A stretch of DNA of 34,936 nt, from contig JAFUDV010000049.1 in the NCBI GenBank assembly GCA_017464245.1, forward strand, positions 1 through 34,936. The letters are read 5' to 3'. Origin of the DNA: Bacteroidales bacterium. GTDB lineage: Bacteria; Bacteroidota; Bacteroidia; Bacteroidales; UBA932. The number at the start of each line of letters is the position of its first letter. Positions within the stretch are counted from its first letter, which is position 1. Of this stretch, positions 6,648 to 15,396 are shown one piece after another. The position numbers were made by a program, and so were the translations under genes. The notes beneath the pieces are model-generated. The model was given only the letters and a program-made list of their open reading frames with translations, was not told where the DNA came from and ran no database searches.

Positions 6648-8006
6648 CTATTCCTTTATTCTCAAATACTTCCACCCGATGACCGGGAGGACGAAGGCGA
6701 TGATGCAGGCGATGGTCCAGAAGATGGACACGGGGCCGAAGTCGTACACGCCTTCGGCGGCGTTGCCTTCGATGAGGAAGCCGGAGACGATGGACTGCAG
6801 GCCGGCCGCGGCGTAGCTGGAGATGCCCACGATGCCCAGGGCGGCGCCGGTGGCCTTGCGCGGGACGAAGTCCAGGGCCATCAGCCCGGCGACGATGCAG
6901 AACACCACGCTGAAGGCCATGCTGAAGAGGGCGATGTACAGGATGTTCATCCAGTAGCCGCCGCCCGTGAACAGGAACAGGGACAGGGTGACGACGGTGA
7001 TGGCGCCGGCGATGACCACGGGCCTGGCCCTGTTGCCGCCGAACAGGCGGTCGGAGATCCATCCCGCAAGGAGGTTGCCCACCACGCCGAAGGCCTCCGA
7101 AATGCCGATGATCTGGGTCGCGCTCTCCAGGGAGAAGTCCTTCTGTTTCTGGAGGAAGAGCACGCCCCAGTCGCTCACCGCGTGCTGGGTGATGTAGATG
7201 AAGGCGCTGGAGATGGCGATGACCCAGATGCCGGGATGGCGGAATACCCATTTCTGGAGTTCCTTCGTGGGCTTCCGGTCCAGGGTCTTCAACGGCTCTC
7301 CAGCGAGCTCCTGCACGGTCGGAAGTCCTTTGCTTTCCGGCGTGTCCGAGATGAATACCAGGGCGATGACGGTGCCGATGACGCCGGCGATGGCGGCGGC
7401 GATTAAGCCCCACTGCCAGCCCGCGACCGCCACGATGAAGCCGGTGACGATCATCGTGAGGGCCTTGCCGAAGGACGGCGTGGAACTGAAGATGCTGTAC
7501 ATGGTCCCGCGCCGGTTCAGGGGGAACCAGCGGGACAGGCTGATGGTCCCGGGCGGCGACCCCATGGACTGGGCCCATCCGTTCACGCCCCACAGGAGGG
7601 CGAAGGACACCAGCATCACGACGGAGCCGATGCCCAGCGGCCCGTGCAGCAGGCCCATGATTCCCAGCACGAGGTTGATGACGGCCGATACGCCCAGTCC
7701 CCAGGCCATGAAGCGGCGGATGTTGCAGTAGTCCGCGATGAACCCGTTGGAGAACTTCCCGGCCGCATAGACGAAGTAGAAGACGGACCCGATGACGCCG
7801 AGCTCTCCGGCGGTGAGGACGCCCCCGTCGATGACGGGCTGCTTCACCACGCCGAGGGTCATGCGGCACACATAGTAGAAGATATAGGCCGTCGTGACGC
7901 CCCAGAACGTCCTGGTCCTGAGACGCTTGTATTCTTCGTCCACCCGCTCCGCGGGCACCTTCTCCGCGGAAGGCTTGCTGATCCGGAAATAGCTGTACAG
8001 TGACAT
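6648..8006 (-). CDS. MFS transporter, organophosphate:phosphate antiporter family (GlpT/UhpT-like)
   Basis: The 452-aa protein, the usual length of this family, has 12 likely membrane helices. Family-like segments are YIFYYVCRMTLGVVKQPVI in helix 1, GKFSNGFIADYCNIRRFM at the loop 2-3 signature, WGVNGWAQSMGSPPG and WFPLNRRGTMYSIFSS. This is the OPA family, which swaps sugar phosphates or glycerol 3-phosphate for inorganic phosphate at the inner membrane. The substrate cannot be told. The gene starts 12 bp after the HAD phosphatase gene on the same strand, so the two may form an operon that imports and dephosphorylates an organophosphate. Confidence 0.9.
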   Translation of the reverse strand: MSLYSYFRISKPSAEKVPAERVDEEYKRLRTRTFWGVTTAYIFYYVCRMTLGVVKQPVIDGGVLTAGELGVIGSVFYFVYAAGKFSNGFIADYCNIRRFMAWGLGVSAVINLVLGIMGLLHGPLGIGSVVMLVSFALLWGVNGWAQSMGSPPGTISLSRWFPLNRRGTMYSIFSSTPSFGKALTMIVTGFIVAVAGWQWGLIAAAIAGVIGTVIALVFISDTPESKGLPTVQELAGEPLKTLDRKPTKELQKWVFRHPGIWVIAISSAFIYITQHAVSDWGVLFLQKQKDFSLESATQIIGISEAFGVVGNLLAGWISDRLFGGNRARPVVIAGAITVVTLSLFLFTGGGYWMNILYIALFSMAFSVVFCIVAGLMALDFVPRKATGAALGIVGISSYAAAGLQSIVSGFLIEGNAAEGVYDFGPVSIFWTIACIIAFVLPVIGWKYLRIKE

Positions 8007-8013
8007 GGCGGGG

Positions 8014-8021
8014 CGAAGTTA
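8014..8021 (-). promoter_or_regulatory. -7-like box overlapping the HAD stop codon
   Basis: TAACTTCG on the minus strand overlaps the TAA of the HAD gene and ends 7 bp before the ATG of the antiporter gene. It could give the antiporter a second, nearly leaderless transcript. It has one mismatch to the consensus. Confidence 0.3.
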
Positions 8022-8633
8022 CAGATTCCTTTCGATACAGGCGCCGAGGTCCGTCCCCTGCACGTACAGGGCGGCTTTCCAGCCGGCGGCGAGAGCGCCG
8101 TCTACGTTGCGCTGCGAGTCGTCGATGAATAGGATCTCCCCGCCGGGAAGGCCGATTTCCGCGGCCGCCGCGTCGAAGATGGCCCGGGAAGGCTTCATGA
8201 GCTTCATCCGGCTGGAGATGAACTCCTTCCGGAACACCCGCTGCCAGTCCAGCCCGTTCTCCTCGTAGATGTCATGCATCCGTTTCACGGAGATTTCGTT
8301 GTTGTTCGAGAGCCCATACACGGCATATTCCCGCGAAAGCCGCTCCAGCAGGGGCACTTTCGCCGGGTCCATCCCCGTCAGGAGTTCCGCCATCGCGCGG
8401 TCCACGTCGGCCGGCACGCAGCCGGGACGGGATTCGCGGAGGATCTCCGCCCGGAACTCGTCGGCCGTCACCCGGCCGGCTTCCATCTCTCCGTAAATGC
8501 CTTTCTGGTGGCTCAGGTCCAGGATTTCCGTAATCCGCTCATAGCCGAGAACCTCCCGGAAGGCCTTTACGCAACGGTCGAAATCCAGGTCGATGAGGAC
8601 TCCGCCCAGGTCGAATACGATCGCTTTCACCAT
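8019..8633 (-). CDS. HAD-family phosphatase (YihX-like)
   Basis: From ATG 8633 the protein has 204 aa. HAD motifs are in order: VFDLGGV with nucleophile Asp8, GLSNNN as motif II, KLMKPSRAIF with the motif III lysine, and ILFIDDSQRNV as motif IV. The residue two after the nucleophile is Gly, as in the YihX-like subgroup. The cap is helical (C1 type), so the substrate is probably a small sugar phosphate or nucleotide in the cytosol. ATG 8633 is preferred over starts further upstream because the -7 box lies directly before it. The antiporter gene follows after 12 bp. Confidence 0.9.
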   Translation of the reverse strand: MVKAIVFDLGGVLIDLDFDRCVKAFREVLGYERITEILDLSHQKGIYGEMEAGRVTADEFRAEILRESRPGCVPADVDRAMAELLTGMDPAKVPLLERLSREYAVYGLSNNNEISVKRMHDIYEENGLDWQRVFRKEFISSRMKLMKPSRAIFDAAAAEIGLPGGEILFIDDSQRNVDGALAAGWKAALYVQGTDLGACIERNL

Positions 8634-8641
8634 AACGCCTG

Positions 8642-8649
8642 CAAAGGTA
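8642..8649 (-). promoter_or_regulatory. -7 promoter box of the HAD phosphatase gene
   Basis: TACCTTTG on the minus strand is a perfect TAnnTTTG match ending 8 bp before ATG 8633, which implies a very short leader. Confidence 0.55.
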
Positions 8650-8736
8650 CGCATTCTTTCGGAAAAGGAAAGCCCGTCGGGACGGCACAGAATGTGTACG
8701 GGAGGGGGAGAAACGGCGGGGTTGTGGAAAAATACG

Positions 8737-8744
8737 TATATTTG
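8737..8744 (+). promoter_or_regulatory. -7 promoter box of the M23 gene pair
   Basis: TATATTTG is a perfect TAnnTTTG match, 23 bp before the TTG start at 8768. Confidence 0.6.
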
Positions 8745-8767
8745 CAGACTGCACTGAAACGATCGCA

Positions 8768-9733
8768 TTGGCACAAAAAGGAAAATACAGGCTGAATCCG
8801 GAGACCCTGATCGTCGAACTGAAGGCGGAGAAGCATCACCGGCTCCTCAAGGCACTTGGCGTGCTCCTGGGGGGAGCGGTGCTGTTTGCGCTGTATGTGT
8901 GGCTGTACGGGCATGTGCTGGGGAACGACCTGCCCAAGACGGCCATTCTCAAGCGGCAGAGCGCCGACTGGCTGTCGCGCCTGGAGCAGATGGAGGGACG
9001 GCTGGACCGGGACGAGGAAGTGCTGTCCCTGCTGGAGGTGCGGGACGACCGGATCTACCGGTCCGTCTATGGCATGGACGAGATCCCTGCCCAGGTGCGC
9101 AGCGACGTGCCCGGGGTCGAGAACCGTTATCCGGCGCTCGCCGCGATGGACCGGAACAATCTCCTGCGGCGCACCGCCGCCCGGCTGGACGGCCTCTCCA
9201 AGGCGGCCTATGTCCAGTCCAAATCCTTTGACGAAGTGTCGGCCCTGGCCGATGCCGCCGGCGACAAGGCGGCCCACATCCCGGCCATTCCGCCCATGTC
9301 CACGGCTCCCGGCTCCTTCACCCTCACGAGCCCCTTCGGCGTCCGCTCGGACCCTATCACGGGGGCGGGGAAGATGCACACCGGCATGGACTTCGCCTGC
9401 CCGCCCGGCAATCCCGTCTATGCGACGGGGGACGGGGTGGTCATCCTCGTGGAGAACGATTTTTACGGCTACGGAAACCACATCGAGGTGGACCATGGCT
9501 TCGGTTATGTCACCCGTTATTCCCACCTGTCGGACATGTACGCCTACGTGGGCCAGAAGGTCCGGCGGGGCGACTGCCTGGGCACGAGCGGGCGCTCCGG
9601 CCGCGTGACCGGACCGCACCTGCACTACGAAGTGATGTACCGGCATGATTACGTGAATCCGGCCGCTTATATGGACCTGGACATTTCCCCCGAGGACTAT
9701 GCCGCGATGGTCCGCAAACCTTTCCGCCGATGA
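8768..9733 (+). CDS. M23 family metallopeptidase with N-terminal membrane helix
   Basis: The 321-aa protein has a cytosolic start, one membrane helix (about 31-50), a coiled or helical stalk and a C-terminal LytM/M23 domain (about 185-300). Zinc ligands are H204 and D208 (HTGMD) and the second histidine of HLH (284-286). The additional active-site His is present at 253 (YSHL). Such enzymes cut peptidoglycan cross-links or activate amidases at the inner membrane. The start is TTG at 8768, which yields the typical MAxKxKYRLNPETL beginning; no in-frame ATG gives a comparable protein. Its stop overlaps the next gene's start (ATGA). Confidence 0.9.
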   Translation: MAQKGKYRLNPETLIVELKAEKHHRLLKALGVLLGGAVLFALYVWLYGHVLGNDLPKTAILKRQSADWLSRLEQMEGRLDRDEEVLSLLEVRDDRIYRSVYGMDEIPAQVRSDVPGVENRYPALAAMDRNNLLRRTAARLDGLSKAAYVQSKSFDEVSALADAAGDKAAHIPAIPPMSTAPGSFTLTSPFGVRSDPITGAGKMHTGMDFACPPGNPVYATGDGVVILVENDFYGYGNHIEVDHGFGYVTRYSHLSDMYAYVGQKVRRGDCLGTSGRSGRVTGPHLHYEVMYRHDYVNPAAYMDLDISPEDYAAMVRKPFRR

Positions 9734-10641
9734 ACAAGCGCTCTTTCAGGACCCGGAAGATGCTGGGCGGCATCCTGCGTTACCTCTCCGCGACGGTGAC
9801 GGTGGCCGTCCTGTTCTATGTCGTGCTGGCCCTTTTCTTCTCCACCGAGGAAGAGAAGAAGCTCCGGCAGGAGAATGAACTGTACGCGGCATACTACCCG
9901 CAGCTCAAGGAGAAGGAAAGGCTCCTCTCCGATGTCGTCCGGGGCCTGGAGGCCAAGGACGACGCCCTGTACCGGCAGATTTTCCAGTCCGAGGCCCCTT
10001 CCGTGGACGCCGTCACGGCGGCCGACCTGATCAGTGTATCCGACTCCCTGTCGGAGAACTTCTTCCTGTCCTATTCGGCCTCCAAGGGAGAAAGCCTCAT
10101 GAAGATGGCGGGGAACGTGGAGGACAACTTCGGGGAAATCTTCCGGGCCCTCGCGGCGCGGAAGGACACCATTCCGCCCCTCTCCCTTCCGATCAAGGGC
10201 ATGTCCTATGTCCAGACCGGTGCTTCTACGGGATTGAAGCACAATCCGTTGTACAATGTGGACATCCGGCATGACGGAATCGACCTGGTTGCCCCGCAGG
10301 GGAGCCCGGTCTTCGCTTCCGCCGCCGGCGTGGTCCGCAGCGTCACCCGCTCCAATAAGGGACTCGGCAACATCGTTGAAATCGACCACCGGAACGGCTA
10401 CCATACGCGGTACGCCCTGCTGGGGGATATCTCCGTCTCCCAGGGAAGGACGGTGAAGCAGGGACAGAAGATCGGCACCGTGGGCATCTCCTCCACGACT
10501 TTCGCCCCGCACCTGCATTACGAAGTCCTCCGCGGCGGGGAGGTCCTGGATCCGGTCCATTTCCTGTTCGCCTCCGTCTCTCCGGAGGAGTATGCACGGA
10601 TGCTGTACCTGGCCGTCAGCACCCGGCAGTCGTTGGATTGA
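9730..10641 (+). CDS. second M23 family protein, possibly altered active site
   Basis: The 303-aa protein overlaps the previous gene by 4 bases (ATGA), so translation is probably coupled. It has the same layout: a membrane helix about 19-37, a coiled stalk (residues 38-80) and an M23 domain about 170-280. H181 and D185 (HDGID) and HLH 261-263 are present. The histidine expected in the YxHL segment is missing; the equivalent position reads RYALLGD. That residue helps stabilise the reaction, so the protein may be weakly active or a regulator like the degenerate LytM factors. The two proteins may work as a pair. Confidence 0.87.
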   Translation: MNKRSFRTRKMLGGILRYLSATVTVAVLFYVVLALFFSTEEEKKLRQENELYAAYYPQLKEKERLLSDVVRGLEAKDDALYRQIFQSEAPSVDAVTAADLISVSDSLSENFFLSYSASKGESLMKMAGNVEDNFGEIFRALAARKDTIPPLSLPIKGMSYVQTGASTGLKHNPLYNVDIRHDGIDLVAPQGSPVFASAAGVVRSVTRSNKGLGNIVEIDHRNGYHTRYALLGDISVSQGRTVKQGQKIGTVGISSTTFAPHLHYEVLRGGEVLDPVHFLFASVSPEEYARMLYLAVSTRQSLD

Positions 10642-10650
10642 TTTTTTTCG

Positions 10651-10658
10651 TATCTTTG
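10651..10658 (+). promoter_or_regulatory. -7 promoter box of the MerR-family gene
   Basis: TATCTTTG is a perfect TAnnTTTG match. It overlaps the region of ATG 10660, so that ATG is too close to be the start, which supports ATG 10681. Confidence 0.55.
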
Positions 10659-10680
10659 TATGATTTCATTAGATACACAT

Positions 10681-10998
10681 ATGGCCAAGCTGTTATACTC
10701 GATGGGCGAAGTGGCGGACCTGCTGGGGGAGAACGCCTCCGCCGTCCGCTACTGGAGCAACTACTTCGACAAGTTTATCAAGCCCGCCCGCAACGCCAAG
10801 GGCAACCGCCTCTTCCATCCCGAGGACGTGGACACGCTCCGGCAGGTCCAGTTCCTGGTGAAGAAGCAGGGCCTGACCCTCGAGGGCGTCACCGCCCGCC
10901 TCACGGAGGACCGCCGCAGCGTGGAGAGCCGCGTGAAGGCGCTCGAGTCCCTGAAATCCATCCGGGCCCAGCTCGTGGAAGTGCGCAAAGCCTTATGA
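10681..10998 (+). CDS. MerR-family transcriptional regulator, short form
   Basis: From ATG 10681 the protein has 105 aa. It has the MerR winged-helix start YSMGEVADLLGENASAVRYW (about 5-24) and the second half GNRLFHPEDVDTLRQVQFLV, followed by a short helix. There is no effector-binding domain. This short MerR protein is commonly found beside an M23 peptidase and a Nif3 gene in Bacteroidetes, though its targets are not known to me. The stop overlaps the next start (ATGA at 10995-10998). Confidence 0.88.
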   Translation: MAKLLYSMGEVADLLGENASAVRYWSNYFDKFIKPARNAKGNRLFHPEDVDTLRQVQFLVKKQGLTLEGVTARLTEDRRSVESRVKALESLKSIRAQLVEVRKAL

Positions 10999-11768
10999 GG
11001 GTGCGGGACATCATATCGGCCATCGAGCAGTTCGCCCCGCTGTCCATCCAGGAGGGCTGGGACAACAGCGGCCTGGCCGTCGGTTCCCCCGGGGACGAGG
11101 TCCATGGGGTGCTGGTCGGGTTCGACTGCACGGCGGAACTCATCGATGAAGCCGTTGCAGAGGGCTGCGACATGGTGGTGACGCATCATCCTCTTATCTT
11201 CCATGGAATCAAGCGTTTGTGCCCGGGCGATCCCGTGAGCGACGCCGTCATCCGCGCCGTCCGCGCGGGAGTGGCCGTGTATGCGGCCCACACCACGGCC
11301 GACAAGGTGCTCGCCGGAGTAAGCGGGGCGATGGCCCGCCGGCTGGGCCTTCAGGACATCGCGATCCTCGAGGACGAAGGTGGGTACGGCCTGGGTGCCG
11401 TGGGAACGCTGCCCAAGCCCATGACGGGGGAGGAAGCCGCCGTCTATGTGAAAGAGAAGTTCGGCTTGAAAGGGCTCCGCGCCTCCCGTCCCGTGGAGCG
11501 GATCGAGCGTGTGGCGATGTGCGGCGGGTCCGGCGGATCCGAGATCGACGCGGCCCGCGCCGCGGGCGCCCAACTGTACATCAGCGCCGACATTTCCTAC
11601 CACCATTTCTTCACTCCGGAGGGATTCATGCTGATGGATATCGGCCATTTCGAGAGCGAAGTGGAGATTGTGGACATATTATCCGCGGTTATCAGGGAAA
11701 AATTTCCTACCTTTGCAGTTCGCAAAAGCGGCAACCTCGGACGGAGCAATCCGGTCCGATACTTTTGA
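10995..11768 (+). CDS. Nif3-like dinuclear metal centre protein (GTP cyclohydrolase I type 2 family)
   Basis: The 257-aa protein begins MRVRDIISAIEQFAPLSIQE. Metal-binding residues typical of the Nif3/YbgI family are visible: H64-H65 (THHPLIF), H99 and D103 (AAHTTAD), H218 and E222 (DIGHFESE). The biochemical role of the family is still uncertain despite the GTP cyclohydrolase label. A frame opening further upstream at 10638 runs through the MerR gene and is not used. The length is that of the short form without the inserted PII-like domain of larger homologues. It is cytosolic and forms a block with the flanking MerR and zinc-ribbon genes. Confidence 0.92.
   Translation: MRVRDIISAIEQFAPLSIQEGWDNSGLAVGSPGDEVHGVLVGFDCTAELIDEAVAEGCDMVVTHHPLIFHGIKRLCPGDPVSDAVIRAVRAGVAVYAAHTTADKVLAGVSGAMARRLGLQDIAILEDEGGYGLGAVGTLPKPMTGEEAAVYVKEKFGLKGLRASRPVERIERVAMCGGSGGSEIDAARAAGAQLYISADISYHHFFTPEGFMLMDIGHFESEVEIVDILSAVIREKFPTFAVRKSGNLGRSNPVRYF
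11708..11715 (+). promoter_or_regulatory. -7 promoter box inside the end of the Nif3 gene
   Basis: TACCTTTG is a perfect TAnnTTTG match, 72 bp before ATG 11788. It could start a separate transcript for the zinc-ribbon protein and perhaps dnaB. Confidence 0.4.
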
Positions 11769-11787
11769 AATACATAAATCGATTTAT

Positions 11788-12603
11788 ATGGCAACCAAGA
11801 AACCCGTCAAGAAAGCGGATGTGCAGATCGACCAGCACGAAACTTTCGTATCCCTCCAGAAGAATTTCGCGGATTCCGACATGTCCGTGGAGGAGAAGCT
11901 GAAGACCCTCTACGAACTTCAGAAAGCCGACTCGGAGATGGACAAGATCGTCCTCCTCCGCGGTGAACTGCCGGCCGAGGTGGAGGCGCTTGAGACCGAG
12001 ATCGCCGAGCTCAAGGCCCGTTCCGCCCAGGTCGCCGCCGTCATCGAACAGCTGAACCGGAACATCGCCGACGCGAAGCTCTCCATCGCCGAGCACGAAA
12101 GCACCGTGGAGAAGTACCAGCGCCAGCTCGAGACCATCACCAACAGCCGCGAGTACGATTCCCTGAACAAGGAGATCGAGAACCAGGACCTGCTCCGCCA
12201 GATCGACGAGAAGAACATCGGCGACACCCGTTACGAGATCGCCGCCCGCAAGGATGAACTGGATTCCCTGAAGGACCACATCACCATCCGCACCGAAGAC
12301 CTCGAGGCCAAGAAGCAGGAGCTTTCCGTGATCGTGGAGTCCACCGCCAAGGAAGAAGCCGTCCTCCAGGAGCGCCGCGACGCCTGCGCCGCGAAGATCG
12401 ACGCCCGCACCATGAGTGCCTACGAGCGCATCCGCCAGAGCGTGCACAACCACCTCGCCGTGGTCTCCGTGTACGGCGGCAACGCCTGCGGAGGCTGCTT
12501 CAACACCATTACCCCGCAGCGCCTGGTGGAGGTCGCCTCCAACCGCAAGCTCATCATCTGCGAGCACTGCGGCCGGATCATCATCAACCCTGACTTCGAT
12601 TAA
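11788..12603 (+). CDS. coiled-coil protein with C-terminal C4 zinc ribbon (CT398-like)
   Basis: From ATG 11788 the protein has 271 aa. After a basic start (MATKKPVKKADVQ) there is a long antiparallel coiled coil (about 45-205). A zinc ribbon with CGGC and, about 25 residues later, CEHC (Pfam zf-RING_7 type) ends the protein. Homologues occur throughout Bacteroidetes and other phyla next to Nif3 genes, and a role in nucleic-acid or secretion complexes has been suggested but not proven. The upstream in-frame extension to 11668 overlaps the Nif3 gene and was left out. Confidence 0.9.
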   Translation: MATKKPVKKADVQIDQHETFVSLQKNFADSDMSVEEKLKTLYELQKADSEMDKIVLLRGELPAEVEALETEIAELKARSAQVAAVIEQLNRNIADAKLSIAEHESTVEKYQRQLETITNSREYDSLNKEIENQDLLRQIDEKNIGDTRYEIAARKDELDSLKDHITIRTEDLEAKKQELSVIVESTAKEEAVLQERRDACAAKIDARTMSAYERIRQSVHNHLAVVSVYGGNACGGCFNTITPQRLVEVASNRKLIICEHCGRIIINPDFD

Positions 12604-12614
12604 AGCCCCCTCCC

Positions 12615-14117
12615 ATGCCTGACATTTCCCGCAAGAAGAAGGATCAGGCAGTCAATCTGGAGGCCCTGATGGGGAACAGACCCCCGCAGGCGCCGGACGT
12701 GGAAGCGGCTGTCCTGGGTGCGATGCTGGTGGAACCGTCGGTCATCGACGAGTCCATGGAGGAGCTTGCGCCGTCCTGTTTCTACGACCCCAAGCACCGG
12801 ATGATCTTCGAGGCGATGTCCGCACTCGTGAACGAGCACGTGGCCATCGACCTGATCTCCGTTTCCGAGAAGCTCCGCGCCCTGGGCAACCTGGAGATCG
12901 TGGGCGGACCGGTGGTGCTTGCGGGCTTGTCGCAGAACATCGGCGCGGCGGCGCATATCGAGTACTACCTCAAGATCCTCAAGCAGAAGACCATCCAGCG
13001 CGACCTGATCACCGCTTCCTACGAAATCCTCCGGGAGTCCTTCGACGAGACGGTGAAGGTGGACAACCTCATCGACGACGCCCAGACGAAGGTCTTCGAC
13101 GCCATCCAGATGGGGGAGAAGCAGGATGTCCGGGATATCGGCTCCATCATCAACTCGGTGATGGACAACCTGCAGGAACTGCAGAACATCACCGGCCCAT
13201 CCGGTGTCCCCTGCGGCTATCCGTCCATCGACAAGGTGACCGGCGGCTGGCAGAAGTCCGACCTCATCATCCTGGCGGCCCGTCCTTCCGTGGGAAAGAC
13301 CGCGTTCGCCCTGAACATCGCGCGCAATGCGGCGGTGGACCACAACATGCCGGTGGCCGTGTTCTCCCTGGAAATGTCGGCCGACCAGCTGGGCAAGCGT
13401 CTCATCACCACCGAGTCCGGCCTCGCCGGCGACAAGATCCGGGGCGGCGTGAAGCTGGAACCCTACGAGTGGGAGCAGCTGGAGGTGACCCTGAAGAACC
13501 TCGCCAAGGCTCCGCTCTACATCGACGACACCCCGGGCATCCCCATCATGGAGTTCCGCTCCAAGGCGAAGCGCCTGGTCAAGCAGAAGCAGGTGCGCCT
13601 GATCGTGGTGGACTACCTCCAGCTGATGCAGGGCCCCGTGGAGCTCCGCGGCATGCGCGAGCAGGAAGTCGCCGCCATCTCCCGTACCCTCAAGGCCACC
13701 GCCAAGGAACTGAACATCCCGATCATCGCCCTCTCTCAGCTCTCCCGCGACGCGGTCAAGCGCACGGGCGGCACCGGAAAGCCGCAGCTGAGCGATCTCC
13801 GCGAGTCCGGCTCCATCGAGCAGGACGCCGATATGGTCATTTTCATCCACCGTCCCGAGTTCGTGGGCCTGTCCGACGACCCGGCCGACAAGGAGAAGGC
13901 CATCATCATCATCGCCAAGCATCGCAACGGCGAGGTGTGCGACATCGAGATGAAGTACAAGGCCGGCCAGGTCAAGTTCGTGGAACCCGACCAGTCGCTG
14001 GACATCCAGGCCTCCCGGACCTACGTGAGCGCCGCCAGCGAGCCGGCGGGCCAGCCCGCCCCCTCCCCGGTGCGGGACGACTATAATTTCGACAACGATC
14101 CCAACCAGCAGTTCTGA
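12615..14117 (+). CDS. dnaB: replicative DNA helicase DnaB
   Basis: The 500-aa protein has the usual DnaB length. The N-terminal domain begins PPQAPDVEAAVLGAMLVEPS. The RecA-like C-terminal domain has Walker A ARPSVGKTAFALN (about 222-234), Walker B LIVVDYLQLM, and the LSQLSRDAVKRTGG and DLRESGSIEQDAD motifs. It unwinds DNA ahead of the replisome as a hexamer. No intein interrupts it. The last bases overlap the start of the DUF3108 gene (TGATG). Confidence 0.97.
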   Translation: MPDISRKKKDQAVNLEALMGNRPPQAPDVEAAVLGAMLVEPSVIDESMEELAPSCFYDPKHRMIFEAMSALVNEHVAIDLISVSEKLRALGNLEIVGGPVVLAGLSQNIGAAAHIEYYLKILKQKTIQRDLITASYEILRESFDETVKVDNLIDDAQTKVFDAIQMGEKQDVRDIGSIINSVMDNLQELQNITGPSGVPCGYPSIDKVTGGWQKSDLIILAARPSVGKTAFALNIARNAAVDHNMPVAVFSLEMSADQLGKRLITTESGLAGDKIRGGVKLEPYEWEQLEVTLKNLAKAPLYIDDTPGIPIMEFRSKAKRLVKQKQVRLIVVDYLQLMQGPVELRGMREQEVAAISRTLKATAKELNIPIIALSQLSRDAVKRTGGTGKPQLSDLRESGSIEQDADMVIFIHRPEFVGLSDDPADKEKAIIIIAKHRNGEVCDIEMKYKAGQVKFVEPDQSLDIQASRTYVSAASEPAGQPAPSPVRDDYNFDNDPNQQF

Positions 14118-14965
14118 TGAAGCCTCTGTTCCGTTTCCTCCTCGCCGCCGCGCTCCTTGCCGGCACCGCCCTCTCCGCTTCCGCGCAGGGGAAGTGCCTG
14201 CCGTCCCGTCCGGACGGGGTACTGCCCTGGATGAGCGGGGAACAGCTCGAATACGCCATTTCCTATAACTGGCATGCCGTCCAGACCGACGTCGCCCGGG
14301 GCATCCTGTCCGTGGGCCAGGAAAACCTGAACGGCGAGCGTGTCTGGCATTCCAAGCTGTCGGTGAAGACGGCCCCTTTCTTCGACGTCTTCTTCAAGCT
14401 CCGCGAAGGGTTCGAATCCTGGTTCGCCCTGCAGGGCATGGAACCCCGCCAGTTCCTGAGGGACAGCCGGGAAGGCGATTATTTCGCCGTCAACCGCTAT
14501 CTGTACGACCGCCGGGCAGGCCTCATCCATGCCGCCCTGAGCTATCCGGACGAGAACAAGACGGTGGACATTCCCTACGGCGCCTGCACCTATGACGTCA
14601 CGACGCTGTTCTCCTATGCCCGCCAGATGGATTACGATGCCCTGAAGCAGGGTGCCCGGTACAACATCTCCTTCGCCATCGACGACAAGGTCCAGGTGCT
14701 CACCCTGACCTACCGCGGAAAGGAGAACAAGTATGTCAAGGGGGTGGGTACCGTCGCCACCCGCAAATTCGGACTCTCCCTCCTGAAGGGCGAGGTGTTC
14801 GAGGGGGACGAGGACGCCGTCCTCTGGTTTTCCGACGACGACAACCGGGTCCTTGTGGCCTTCATGGCCCCGCTCAAGGTGGGGGCGATGAACGGCCGCC
14901 TGAAATCCTACGGGACGCTGGCCCATCCGTTCGACGCCCTCATTTCCACCAAGAAAGTCAAATGA
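14117..14965 (+). CDS. DUF3108 domain protein, secreted
   Basis: The 282-aa protein starts with a signal peptide (LLAAALLAGTALSASAQ). The mature part matches the DUF3108 pattern: GEQLEYAISYNWHAVQTDVA near the start, then KLSVKTAPFFDVFFKLREGF and DKVQVLTLTYRGKE. The family is periplasmic, predicted to be beta-rich, and has no known function. It overlaps dnaB by one base and the next gene by four, so the three genes are probably co-transcribed. Confidence 0.88.
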   Translation: MKPLFRFLLAAALLAGTALSASAQGKCLPSRPDGVLPWMSGEQLEYAISYNWHAVQTDVARGILSVGQENLNGERVWHSKLSVKTAPFFDVFFKLREGFESWFALQGMEPRQFLRDSREGDYFAVNRYLYDRRAGLIHAALSYPDENKTVDIPYGACTYDVTTLFSYARQMDYDALKQGARYNISFAIDDKVQVLTLTYRGKENKYVKGVGTVATRKFGLSLLKGEVFEGDEDAVLWFSDDDNRVLVAFMAPLKVGAMNGRLKSYGTLAHPFDALISTKKVK

Positions 14966-15378
14966 AGGAGCAAGTGATGCATACGGGCAGGATCGTGGAC
15001 ATGAACCCGCAGTTCACGACGGTGCGGATCGTTTCGCATTCCGCCTGCTCGGAGTGTCACGCGGCCGGCCTGTGCGGCATGGCCGAATACACCGAGAAAG
15101 CCATCCAGGTCCCTGCCGACCGCCATGCCGCCTACGGCGTGGGGGACGAGGTGGACGTGGTCCTGGAAGCGTCGATGGGCATGAAGGCGGTATGGCTCGC
15201 CTATTTCCTCCCGCTGGTGGTCCTCCTCGCCGTGGCACTCGGGCTCATCGCCCTGGGCGTGCACGAACTGTGGGCCGGACTTGCCGGCATCGCGGCCGTG
15301 GGCGTCTGGTACCTGGGCCTGTGGCTGTTCCGGGACCGGCTCCGCAACGAATACGTCTTTACCATCCGATCGAAATAA
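14962..15378 (+). CDS. rseC: SoxR-reducing system protein RseC family
   Basis: The 138-aa protein has a cytosolic N-terminal part with cysteines at 29, 32 and 38 (CSECHAAGLC), followed by two membrane helices (about 75-98 and 104-122). This is the RseC/SoxR-reducing system family, which in Bacteroidetes regularly precedes the rnf genes. It probably helps the Rnf complex or delivers electrons from it. The start overlaps the DUF3108 stop (ATGA). Confidence 0.92.
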   Translation: MKEQVMHTGRIVDMNPQFTTVRIVSHSACSECHAAGLCGMAEYTEKAIQVPADRHAAYGVGDEVDVVLEASMGMKAVWLAYFLPLVVLLAVALGLIALGVHELWAGLAGIAAVGVWYLGLWLFRDRLRNEYVFTIRSK

Positions 15379-15396
15379 ACTCTAACTAAACCTTAT

